The notes below the pieces were generated by a model. The model was not told where the DNA came from, did no database searches, and was given only the letters and a program-made list of their open reading frames with translations. The position numbers and the translations under genes are program-made. A stretch of 64,000 nucleotides of DNA. Source: Salinimicrobium nanhaiense (GTDB taxonomy: Bacteria; Bacteroidota; Bacteroidia; Flavobacteriales; Flavobacteriaceae). The stretch spans positions 1 through 64,000 of the forward strand of contig JAAVJQ010000009.1 of the NCBI GenBank assembly GCA_012038135.1, read 5' to 3'. Shown here piece after piece: positions 36,871 to 44,627 of the stretch. Position 1 is the stretch's first letter; every line of letters starts with the position of its first letter.

Positions 36871-37605
36871 ATGGAAAAATTATTCACTACGCTCCTTCTA
36901 CTTCTTATAAGTGTGACAGCCTCTCAGGCCCAATGGTGGCAGGGAACAAAGGAGATCGATGGCAACGGAAATGTTGTTACCCAAACCAGGAATGTTTCAG
37001 ATTATGATGCTGTAGATCTTACCGGCTCCATGGATGTGATCCTGATAAAAGGTCGCGAAGGAAAGCTTAAAGTTGAAGCTGAAGAAAACCTGCAGCAACA
37101 TATTACTACTGAAGTCAGCGGAGGCAAATTAAAGATCTCCGTGGAAAAAGGTTATTCCCTCAACCCTTCCCGAAACAATGATATCATTATCACTGTTCCA
37201 TTTACAGATCTTGAGGCTGTAAGCTTAACAGGTTCGGGAGACATAAGATCTTCGGATATGATCACTGCCCGGGATTTTTCTCTTAGCGTTACAGGCTCCG
37301 GAAATGTGAAATTACCCGTACAGGCAGAAAACACTTCTGCAAGCATTACAGGCTCGGGAGATATAGATCTTACGGGAAGCTCCACAGACTTTAATTGTAA
37401 AGTAACCGGTTCCGGAGATATTAGTGCTTTTGATTTTAAAGCTCAACATGTCAAGGCAACTGTAACAGGTTCCGGTGACATTCAGGTGTATGCTTCACAA
37501 TCTTTAAAAGCAAGCACTCCGGGTTCGGGAGATATCGAATACCGCGGGAATCCTAAAAAAGAAGATTTCAGGACTATGGGATCCGGTTCTATCAGCAAGA
37601 ATTAG
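36871..37605 (+). CDS. Exported GIN-domain (DUF2807) protein
   Basis: 244 residues with a signal peptide (LLLLLISVTASQAQ) and a GIN/DUF2807 domain made of repeating TGSGDI turns (AVSLTGSGDIRSSD, LSVTGSGNVKLP, ASITGSGDIDLTG, CKVTGSGDISAFD, ATVTGSGDIQVYA) about every 20-22 residues. Such proteins are putative surface or periplasmic beta-helices. Last gene of the operon 34640-37605; a long hairpin terminator follows. Confidence 0.88.
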   Translation: MEKLFTTLLLLLISVTASQAQWWQGTKEIDGNGNVVTQTRNVSDYDAVDLTGSMDVILIKGREGKLKVEAEENLQQHITTEVSGGKLKISVEKGYSLNPSRNNDIIITVPFTDLEAVSLTGSGDIRSSDMITARDFSLSVTGSGNVKLPVQAENTSASITGSGDIDLTGSSTDFNCKVTGSGDISAFDFKAQHVKATVTGSGDIQVYASQSLKASTPGSGDIEYRGNPKKEDFRTMGSGSISKN

Positions 37606-37623
37606 TTTTCAGAAAGTAAATTC

Positions 37624-37682
37624 AGCGGCTTAAAAACCTTCATCTTTAGGGTGTGAAAAAGGTTATTTTTAAGCCGCTTTTC
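37624..37682 (+). terminator. Terminator of the sigma-factor operon, overlapping the end of the UMF1 gene
   Basis: AGCGGCTTAAAAACCTT pairs with AAGGTTATTTTTAAGCCGCT (3-base bulge), followed by TTTTCTTTTT on the plus strand. The right arm contains the last codons and stop of the convergent 37669-39009 gene. Confidence 0.8.
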
Positions 37683-39009
37683 TTTTTGCAAGTTTTCCGG
37701 TGCGGGGAACCTTCAGCAATAGAAAGACTCCAATCATGAAGAAGGCGGTGAGGAAAAGTATGGAAAAACGGATACTTCCAAAAATTTGGGCTACCATTCC
37801 ATAAAGCAGCATTCCAATCACAATTCCAATTTTTTCAGAAACATCATAGAAGCTAAAATAACTGGTGGTGTCCAAGGTTCCTTCTGGGAGCATTTTTGAA
37901 TAAGTTGATCGCGACAGCGTCTGTATACCACCCATTACGAGTCCCACCAATCCCGCGGCTATGTAAAATTGAATAGGGGTTTTCACGAAAAATGCGTAAA
38001 CACAGATCCCTATCCACAAAATATTCACCAGGATAAGCGTCTGGATATTTCCCATTTGTGAGGAGAGACGGGAAGTAATTGTGGCACCCGCGACTGCAAC
38101 CAGCTGGATCAAAAGTATGCTTACAATCAAACCTGTAGTAGCATCCTGCCCCGTCCAATTCACTTCTTCAATCCCAAAATAGGTGGCAACCAACATCACC
38201 GTTTGCACCGCCATACTATAAACAAAAAATGCCGTAAGGTACTTCTTGAGCTGCGGACTGCTCCCAAATGACCTCCAGATCATTCTGAGTTCCTTGAATC
38301 CGTTAAACAAAACATCTTTTGTGAGATTCTGCTTCTTGTTGCCTTTGGGCAAGTAATAGTAGGTGATCTGGCTAAAACCTATCCACCATACCCCGGTGAG
38401 CACAAAAGAGATGCGGATAGGCATGGCTTCATTTTCAAATCCAATCCATTCATAATTAAGCACCATTAAAAGGCATAGGACGAGCAGGATTACACTCCCA
38501 ATGTAACCCATAGAAAATCCTTTTGCGCTTACTTTGTCCTGTTGTTCGGGGAAAGCGATGTCGGGAAGATAAGAATTGTAAAATACCAAACTTGCCCAAA
38601 ATCCAACCATCGCCAGGAAAAAACAGCTAAGTCCAAACAAGAGATTTTCAATATCAAACCAGTACAGGCCAATGCAGGAAAGAGCGCCGAGGTAACAAAA
38701 GAATTTTAAAAAGTTCTTTTTATTTCCTACATAGTCGGCAATACCGGAAAGAAACGGACTTATAACCGCCACTACCAAAAAGGCAAGGGCGGTCACATAA
38801 CTAATAAGGGAATCATTATTAAAGCCAATTCCGAAGAGGGTTACCGTATCATGAATAACTTCTCCCGCGTCATTTTTGACAACTGTGAGAGCAGCATAAA
38901 AGATAGGGAATATTGTGGAGGAGATAACCAGGCTGTAAACCGAATTTGCCCAATCATAAAAGGCCCAGGCATTGAGCAATTTCTTACTTCCTTTTGGGAG
39001 GTGATGCAT
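37669..39009 (-). CDS. UMF1-family MFS transporter
   Basis: 446 residues, about twelve membrane segments, with the Atg22/UMF1 signature at the start (NAWAFYDWANSVYSLVISST) and GGIQTLSRSTYSKMLP, SYFSFYDVSEKIGIVIG near the end. Substrate unknown; the family is permease-like and common in Bacteroidota. It starts 12 bases before the hairpin that ends the M48 protease gene. Confidence 0.9.
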   Translation of the reverse strand: MHHLPKGSKKLLNAWAFYDWANSVYSLVISSTIFPIFYAALTVVKNDAGEVIHDTVTLFGIGFNNDSLISYVTALAFLVVAVISPFLSGIADYVGNKKNFLKFFCYLGALSCIGLYWFDIENLLFGLSCFFLAMVGFWASLVFYNSYLPDIAFPEQQDKVSAKGFSMGYIGSVILLVLCLLMVLNYEWIGFENEAMPIRISFVLTGVWWIGFSQITYYYLPKGNKKQNLTKDVLFNGFKELRMIWRSFGSSPQLKKYLTAFFVYSMAVQTVMLVATYFGIEEVNWTGQDATTGLIVSILLIQLVAVAGATITSRLSSQMGNIQTLILVNILWIGICVYAFFVKTPIQFYIAAGLVGLVMGGIQTLSRSTYSKMLPEGTLDTTSYFSFYDVSEKIGIVIGMLLYGMVAQIFGSIRFSILFLTAFFMIGVFLLLKVPRTGKLAKRKAA

Positions 39010-39020
39010 ACGGGGAAATT

Positions 39021-39047
39021 AAAAGAGCTGCCAAAATTGACAGCTCC
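39021..39047 (-). terminator. Terminator of the M48 protease gene
   Basis: GAGCTG/CAGCTC stem around a short loop, with TTTTAATTT on the minus strand; it lies 22 bases after the M48 stop codon. Confidence 0.75.
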
Positions 39048-39068
39048 TAAAATACTGTTTATTTTAAT

Positions 39069-39893
39069 TTATTTGAAAGAGGTTACTCCATACTTCCTGG
39101 CTTCAGCTTTAGCTGCGGGCGCCCACTTCTCAATATTGTCGATCCTGGTCTGCGGATTTGGGTGAGTACTAAGAAATTCCGGTGGAGCTTGTCCTCCACT
39201 GTTTTGCTGCATTCTTCTCCACAGGTTTGCAGCTTCGGCAGGATCATATCCTGCAATAGCCATTAAAGTTAATCCAATCCTATCTGCTTCAGTTTCGTGG
39301 CTTCGGCTAAAAGGTAACATTCCCCCGAGATTGGTACCCAGGCCGTAAGCCTGTGCAATGATCTGCTGAGTTCCTTCACTTCTTCCACCTACGGCAGCTC
39401 CTACTACGGCACCACCAACCTGTTGCAATTGCGCAGCACTCATACGTTGCGCTCCATGATCGGCTACGGCATGAGCCACCTCATGGGCCATAATGGCGGC
39501 AACCCCCGTCTCATCCTTTGCGATAGGCATAATACCTGTGTAAAAGGCAATTTTTCCCCCCGGCATAGCCCAGGCATTTACCTGCTCATCATCTTTAATA
39601 AGAGAGAACTCCCAATCATAACCCTGGAGATATCCCTGATAACCGTTGGCATCAAGGAATCTTTCTGAAGCCACAGCAATTTTGCGGCCCACGTTTTCTA
39701 TCATCCTTGCATCTGCAGTTCCTCTTTCTACTTTACTCTGAGCCAGTACCTGGTCATATTGTTCAAAAGCAGCAGGAAAGATCTGGGAATTAGAAACAAA
39801 ATTCAGATTCTTTTCCCCTGTAAAGGGATTTGTTTTACAACCTGCCAAAAGCAGTAAAAAACTGATGACTATAGCTATTTGTCTAAGTTTCAT
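39069..39893 (-). CDS. M48-family metallopeptidase lipoprotein
   Basis: 274 residues. Lipoprotein leader (SFLLLLAGC, Cys19), then a zinc protease domain with HEVAH (137-141), the third ligand in SHETEADRIGLTLMA, and RMQQNSGGQAPPEFLSTHPN typical of LoiP/BepA-like periplasmic proteases. Likely role is quality control of outer-membrane proteins. Confidence 0.93.
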   Translation of the reverse strand: MKLRQIAIVISFLLLLAGCKTNPFTGEKNLNFVSNSQIFPAAFEQYDQVLAQSKVERGTADARMIENVGRKIAVASERFLDANGYQGYLQGYDWEFSLIKDDEQVNAWAMPGGKIAFYTGIMPIAKDETGVAAIMAHEVAHAVADHGAQRMSAAQLQQVGGAVVGAAVGGRSEGTQQIIAQAYGLGTNLGGMLPFSRSHETEADRIGLTLMAIAGYDPAEAANLWRRMQQNSGGQAPPEFLSTHPNPQTRIDNIEKWAPAAKAEARKYGVTSFK

Positions 39894-40045
39894 AATTTGA
39901 GATTTTTGTTAAAGTTACTAAATCACTCCCGCTCCACTTGAAGCTTTAAAGTAGGTTTAACAAAATACCTGCCAAAATGATAACTGAAGGAAAAAGGCTT
40001 CATTTGAAAAGATCCATATTTGTAACTTGCGGCTTTAAAAATTCC

Positions 40046-40915
40046 ATGACTCAGCAAAAGAAAGATAAGACTCCGGTCCAACGGCTGCTCGTACCTTCAT
40101 ACATTTTAGCAACAGGAAAGATCCTTACCGCGATCTCCCCCTTTTTGGCAAGTAGATTTGCCGCAAAACTTTTTCTCACTCCTTTTAAGTATAAGCTTCC
40201 AAAACGCGAGAAAAAGATGGACAGGGAAAGCAAACAAACTCCCCTTATGCTGCCTCATTACCAGAGGGAGATCATCGTTTATGAATATGGAAATTCTCCG
40301 CGTAAAATTCTACTGGCCCATGGCTGGAGCGGCCGGGGCACTCAACTTGCAGTAATGGCCGAAGACCTTTTAAAAGCAGGCTTTAGTGTGGTTAGCTTTG
40401 ATGCCCCGGCTCACGGTAAAGCTCCGGGAAAAATGTCTATGATGCCCCATTTTATTGAGGCAATCGAGGTCATAGAAAAACTATATGGCCCCTTCGATGC
40501 TGTTATTGGCCATTCCCTGGGAGGCATGTCTGCTCTAAAAGCTATTTCCAACGGACTTTCAGTTCAAAAGCTGGTGATCATTGGCACCGCCAACAGCATT
40601 ACCCATATCACCCGGGAGTTTGCCCGCAACATGAAAATGAACAACAAAGTGGCTGCAAAAATGAAGCGCTATTTTGATGAAAAATATGAGGTGGATATGG
40701 ATACCCTTTCGGGCGCTGTTTCTGCGGAAGGTGTCAAGATCCCTACTTTAGTGATCCATGATGAGGATGACGTGGATGTGCATATAAGCTCTGCCCACGA
40801 GATCCATGAAAAACTGGAAAATAGCGAACTCTATACTACCGAAGGTTTAGGACATAGACGCATTTTAGGGAATCCTGAAGTAATTAGTAAAATCATTCAA
40901 TTTCTTTCGGTATAG
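40046..40915 (+). CDS. Alpha/beta hydrolase
   Basis: 289 residues from the ATG at 40046 (MTQQKKDKTPVQ); an ATG at 39977 would add 23 residues that look non-coding. HGWSGRGTQL forms the oxyanion loop, VIGHSLGGMSAL the nucleophile elbow, and IHDEDDVDVH and GLGHRRIL the Asp and His. A membrane-proximal N-terminus (AISPFLASRFAAKLF) is unusual but common for this flavobacterial group. Substrate unknown. Confidence 0.87.
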   Translation: MTQQKKDKTPVQRLLVPSYILATGKILTAISPFLASRFAAKLFLTPFKYKLPKREKKMDRESKQTPLMLPHYQREIIVYEYGNSPRKILLAHGWSGRGTQLAVMAEDLLKAGFSVVSFDAPAHGKAPGKMSMMPHFIEAIEVIEKLYGPFDAVIGHSLGGMSALKAISNGLSVQKLVIIGTANSITHITREFARNMKMNNKVAAKMKRYFDEKYEVDMDTLSGAVSAEGVKIPTLVIHDEDDVDVHISSAHEIHEKLENSELYTTEGLGHRRILGNPEVISKIIQFLSV

Positions 40916-40944
40916 TTCTTGTTCTTTTCTTCGGAAACAATAAC

Positions 40945-41427
40945 ATGAGAAGAATACTTCTGGCAATAATTTCAATTTTCATTTTAAGCTGTGAGGGAAA
41001 AGCACAGGAGTCAAAAAAGGCAAAAAATTATCCTGTTTCAAAAACTGAAGCAGAATGGAAAGCTGAACTAAGCTCCGCCCAATTTCAGGTACTTCGTAAA
41101 AAAGGTACAGAAAGGGCATTCTCCAGCAAGCTGAACCGTGTGGAAGAACCCGGAACTTTTGTTTGTGCAGCCTGTGGAAATGAGCTGTATAAGACGAAAC
41201 ATAAATTTGATAGCGGTACAGGATGGCCAAGTTTTGATCGTCCACTTTCTGAAAAGAATGTGGATTACAGACGCGATCGTACGGGAGGTTATCCGGCTAC
41301 AGAAGTGGTATGTGCCCAATGCGGCGGACATCTGGGCCACGTTTTTAATGACGGACCGAAAGCAACAACAGGAAAACGCCATTGCATCAACGGGGTGGCC
41401 ATGAACTTCATTCCCGAAGCTGAATAA
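40945..41427 (+). CDS. msrB: Methionine-R-sulfoxide reductase B, lipoprotein form
   Basis: 160 residues with a lipoprotein leader (ISIFILSC, Cys16). The MsrB core has two CxxC zinc pairs (CAACGNE, CAQCGGHLGHVF) and the catalytic Cys147 in RHCINGVAMNF. It repairs methionine-R-sulfoxide, here probably on envelope proteins. Followed by a second msrB gene 80 bases downstream. Confidence 0.93.
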   Translation: MRRILLAIISIFILSCEGKAQESKKAKNYPVSKTEAEWKAELSSAQFQVLRKKGTERAFSSKLNRVEEPGTFVCAACGNELYKTKHKFDSGTGWPSFDRPLSEKNVDYRRDRTGGYPATEVVCAQCGGHLGHVFNDGPKATTGKRHCINGVAMNFIPEAE

Positions 41428-41507
41428 GTCTCGTGTGCATCAAAGTTTACCAATAGTTTAAGAATGGAAACCTCTTCTATTCTTTAATTTTAAAACAAAA
41501 ATAAAAA

Positions 41508-41924
41508 ATGGTCAAAAAATTTCCCTTTGAACGATCTGAGTCTGAATGGCGAAAGGAATTGTCTGAAGAACAATACAGGGTTCTGCGCGAAAAAGGTACA
41601 GAAGCTCCACATTCAGGAAAATACAATTTGCACTTCCAGGATGGGGAATATCATTGTGCCGCCTGCCATGCAAAACTCTTTGAAAGCAACCAGAAATTTG
41701 AAAGTAACTGCGGCTGGCCAAGCTTTGATGATGCCATTGAAGGAACCATTGAATATGTGCAGGACAGGAGTTTCGGAATGATACGAACCGAGATCCTTTG
41801 TGCGAATTGCGGCAGCCATTTAGGACACGTTTTTGATGACGGTCCCACAGACACCGGACAGCGCTACTGCGTAAATTCGGCCAGTATAGAATTTGAATCT
41901 AACTCTAAATCCAAACAATCATGA
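41508..41924 (+). CDS. msrB: Methionine-R-sulfoxide reductase B, cytosolic form
   Basis: 138 residues, no leader. CAACHAK and CANCGSHLGHVFDDGP zinc pairs and Cys121 in RYCVNSASIEF. The FPFERSESEWRKELSEEQYR opening matches the upstream copy (YPVSKTEAEWKAELSSAQF), so the two arose by tandem duplication and then split between compartments. Its stop overlaps the next start by 4 bases. Confidence 0.94.
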   Translation: MVKKFPFERSESEWRKELSEEQYRVLREKGTEAPHSGKYNLHFQDGEYHCAACHAKLFESNQKFESNCGWPSFDDAIEGTIEYVQDRSFGMIRTEILCANCGSHLGHVFDDGPTDTGQRYCVNSASIEFESNSKSKQS

Positions 41925-42421
41925 AAAAAATACTTCTTCTATTTACTTTAGTATCGTTTAGTTTTACCTCCTGTTCCGATGACGGGGAAACTGGGCCTCC
42001 AGGTCCTCCCGGAGAACCTGGAGTCAATATCCTTGGACAAACCTTTGAATTTGAAGATGTGGATTTTGATTACTATGAAGATGGAAATTTCTACGCCACA
42101 GTAATTACTATTCCTTCAGAAATTGAGGTCCTGGAATCTGATGCCATTCTGGTCTATCGTCGTGAGGTTATTGACGGTACAGAAACCTGGAGCATGATCC
42201 CTCAAAACTTTTTTTTAGAGGAAGGAATCATTCAATATGTATTCAACCATACCGCTGATGATATTGAATTATTAATCGATGGAAATTTTGATCTTTCGCA
42301 ATTAGATGGTGCTTATACCCAAAATCAATTCTTTAGGTTCATTGTAGTACCTTCAGACTTTGCTCTGGATACAGGCGTGGACGTTTCAGATTATGAGGCT
42401 GTCATGGAAGTACTGGAATAA
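41921..42421 (+). CDS. Small lipoprotein with collagen-like Gly-X-Y segment
   Basis: 166 residues. Lipobox at Cys18 (FSFTSC), then five Gly-X-Y triplets (GETGPPGPPGEPGVN), then an acidic domain of about 130 residues (FEFEDVDFDYYEDGNFYAT) with no recognised family. The ATGA overlap with msrB implies coupled translation. The collagen stretch is too short for a stable triple helix by itself and probably acts as a spacer. Confidence 0.8.
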   Translation: MKKILLLFTLVSFSFTSCSDDGETGPPGPPGEPGVNILGQTFEFEDVDFDYYEDGNFYATVITIPSEIEVLESDAILVYRREVIDGTETWSMIPQNFFLEEGIIQYVFNHTADDIELLIDGNFDLSQLDGAYTQNQFFRFIVVPSDFALDTGVDVSDYEAVMEVLE

Positions 42422-42446
42422 AGAACAATATAAATTCTTGAAAAAA

Positions 42447-42481
42447 AATTCCTTTTTCCCATGGGGAGAAAGGAATTTTTT
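42447..42481 (+). terminator. Terminator of the msrB operon
   Basis: AATTCCTTTTTCCC pairs with GGGAGAAAGGAATT (one G-U pair) around a short loop, followed by a T run. Confidence 0.85.
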
Positions 42482-42600
42482 ATTTCTCCTCTTCCAAAAA
42501 GGTGATCTTATGAAGGATTTCCTGAAGTCTTATACTTTAGGTTTCAGGTTAATTTCCGTAAATTCGCTGTCTTAATTTCAGTTACAAAAATTTCCGAATA

Positions 42601-43992
42601 ATGAGTAAATACGATGTTATAGTTTTAGGAAGTGGTCCCGGGGGCTACGTGACTGCCATTCGTGCGTCACAGTTAGGTTTTAAGACCGCTGTTATAGAAA
42701 AAGAAAGCCTTGGAGGCGTTTGTCTTAACTGGGGATGTATTCCCACAAAAGCCCTTCTCAAAAGTGCGCAGGTTTTTGAATACCTCAACCACGCCCAGGA
42801 TTATGGACTAAAAGTAGAAAAAGCCGATAAGGATTTTGGAGCAGTGATCAAGCGCAGCCGCGGAGTAGCAGATGCTATGAGCAAAGGAGTGCAGTTCCTT
42901 ATGAAAAAGAACAAGATCGATGTTATTAATGGTTTCGGAAAACTGAAGCAAGGCAAGAAAGTCGAAGTTACAGATAAGGACGATAAGAAAACAGAATATT
43001 CTGCAGATCATATTATTATCGCCACCGGGGCACGTTCAAGAGAACTGCCTAACCTGCCACAGGATGGAAAGAAAGTAATTGGCTATCGCCAGGCTATGAG
43101 TCTTGAAAAGCAGCCAAAATCCATGATCGTAGTAGGATCTGGTGCTATTGGAGTTGAGTTCGCTCATTTCTATAAAACTATGGGAACTGATGTTACCATA
43201 GTAGAATTCCTTCCAAACCTTGTGCCGCTTGAAGACGAAGAAATCTCAAAGCAATTTGAGCGCAACTTCAAAAAAGCAGGAATTAAGGTAATGACCAGTT
43301 CTTCTGTAGAAAGTGTTGACACTTCAGGAGATCTTGTTAAGGCTAAAGTAAAGACCAAAAAAGGAGAAGAAACTCTTGAGGCCGAAGTAGTTCTTTCAGC
43401 CGTTGGGATCAAATCCAACCTTGAGAATATTGGTCTTGAAGAATTGGGAATAAAGACAGATAAGGACAAGATCCTCGTGAGCCAGTACTATGAAACCAAT
43501 GTAAAAGGAATTTACGCAATTGGAGACGTAGTTGCAGGACCTGCACTTGCCCACGTTGCTTCTGCGGAAGGGATCACCTGCGTAGAAAAGATCAAGGGTC
43601 TTCATGTAGAGCCTATCGACTACGGAAATATTCCAGGATGTACTTATGCTTCTCCTGAAATTGCTTCTGTAGGAATGACCGAAAAGCAAGCTAAGGAAGC
43701 AGGTTATGAACTGAAGGTCGGGAAATTCCCATTCTCAGCTTCCGGAAAAGCCAAAGCCGCCGGTACTCCTGACGGATTTGTAAAAGTGATCTTTGATGCC
43801 AAATACGGCGAATGGTTGGGTTGCCACATGATTGGTGCCGGCGTAACCGATATGATCGCTGAAGCCGTTCTTGGTCGCAAACTTGAAACTACAGGCCACG
43901 AAGTGCTAAAAGCCATTCACCCTCACCCAACAATGAGTGAAGCAGTGATGGAAGCAGTGGCTGATGCTTATGGGGAAGTGATTCATTTGTAG
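42601..43992 (+). CDS. lpdA: Dihydrolipoyl dehydrogenase
   Basis: 463 residues. FAD motif VIVLGSGPGGYVTAI, redox Cys41/Cys46 (GGVCLNWGC), NAD motif VVGSGAIGVEFAHF, YAIGDVVAGPALAH, and the C-terminal His/Glu pair in AIHPHPTMSEAVMEA. E3 subunit of 2-oxoacid dehydrogenase complexes and the glycine cleavage system. Encoded alone. Its last bases are duplicated 470 bp downstream. Confidence 0.97.
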   Translation: MSKYDVIVLGSGPGGYVTAIRASQLGFKTAVIEKESLGGVCLNWGCIPTKALLKSAQVFEYLNHAQDYGLKVEKADKDFGAVIKRSRGVADAMSKGVQFLMKKNKIDVINGFGKLKQGKKVEVTDKDDKKTEYSADHIIIATGARSRELPNLPQDGKKVIGYRQAMSLEKQPKSMIVVGSGAIGVEFAHFYKTMGTDVTIVEFLPNLVPLEDEEISKQFERNFKKAGIKVMTSSSVESVDTSGDLVKAKVKTKKGEETLEAEVVLSAVGIKSNLENIGLEELGIKTDKDKILVSQYYETNVKGIYAIGDVVAGPALAHVASAEGITCVEKIKGLHVEPIDYGNIPGCTYASPEIASVGMTEKQAKEAGYELKVGKFPFSASGKAKAAGTPDGFVKVIFDAKYGEWLGCHMIGAGVTDMIAEAVLGRKLETTGHEVLKAIHPHPTMSEAVMEAVADAYGEVIHL

Positions 43993-44088
43993 ATCCTATA
44001 GGAGACTAGAAACTAGAAACTAGAAACTAGAAACTAGATTCTAGAGCCTAGACCTTAAAATAGAAAACCTCCGGAAAAATTTCCGGAG
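43978..44088 (+). repeat. lpdA tail repeat, copy 1
   Basis: Last four codons and stop of lpdA, TAGATCCTATAGGAGACTAG, a tract of 7-bp AAACTAG units, then CTAGAGCCTAGACC, then a hairpin (CTCCGGAAA/TTTCCGGAG). Here the hairpin runs into GCCAACG and has lost the poly-T of the second copy. Confidence 0.85.
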
Positions 44089-44117
44089 CCAACGATTGGA
44101 TTAAAGAAAGATCAGGT

Positions 44118-44325
44118 TTAACTAAGTTCGATTTTTCTGATGTCGATTCTGTTTTTGAGAGCTTCATTAACTTGATCTATGGCTACAGTAATTTCTCCTT
44201 CAAGTTTCAGAAACTTGTTATAACCCCTGTTGTTGATGTTAGACTTGGTAGGAGCTTGAAAGACAGCTAAAACTAAAAAAAGCTAAGATCAGTGCTAATA
44301 CCGCCATTGAAATTGCTGAGAACAT
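44118..44325 (-). pseudogene. Small exported protein gene disrupted by a 1-base shift
   Basis: From the ATG at 44325 the frame encodes a leader (MFSAISMAVLALILAF) and then stops early (CLSSSYQV). One base less in the seven-A run at 44275-44281 would give 68 residues: LVLAVFQAPTKSNI, then KFLKLEGEITVAIDQVN, then EALKNRIDIRKIELS. The restored frame has a proper signal peptide and a plausible small domain. Real mutation, sequencing error or programmed slippage cannot be told apart here. Confidence 0.6.
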
Positions 44326-44448
44326 TATGGAGTTAACAGTAAAACTCCCTCAAAATGGCAAAATCAAGAGTAAAATACTTTTAAAAACAGAGGAACAAAA
44401 GTATCTAATTTCAATATTCAATTTTGGGTGTTAAAATGCGGAAGTCAG

Positions 44449-44547
44449 GTGATTCATTTGTAGATCCTATAGGAAACTAGAAACTAGAGCCTAGAGCCTA
44501 GAGCCTAGACCTTAAAATAGAAAACCTCCGGAAAAATTTCCGGAGGT
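44449..44547 (+). repeat. lpdA tail repeat, copy 2
   Basis: Repeats GTGATTCATTTG through the terminator hairpin of copy 1, but with AGCCTAG units where copy 1 has more AAACTAG units. It is not preceded by lpdA coding sequence. Confidence 0.85.
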
Positions 44548-44552
44548 TTTTT
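44523..44552 (+). terminator. Intact terminator in the second lpdA tail copy
   Basis: AACCTCCGGAAA/TTTCCGGAGGTT stem followed by TTTT. This is probably the original lpdA terminator, displaced by the inserted segment. Confidence 0.85.
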
Positions 44553-44627
44553 GTTTAATATAGTTTGAACTGTCTCTAAAAAGTTCTTAGAAAAGTCCAG
44601 ATTCTAGTTTCTAGACTCTAGAATCCC

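Noticed and set aside
44003..44053. Possible CRISPR-like array in the CTAG-rich tract
   Set aside because: Units are 7 bases with no spacers; it is a tandem microrepeat, and no cas gene is present.
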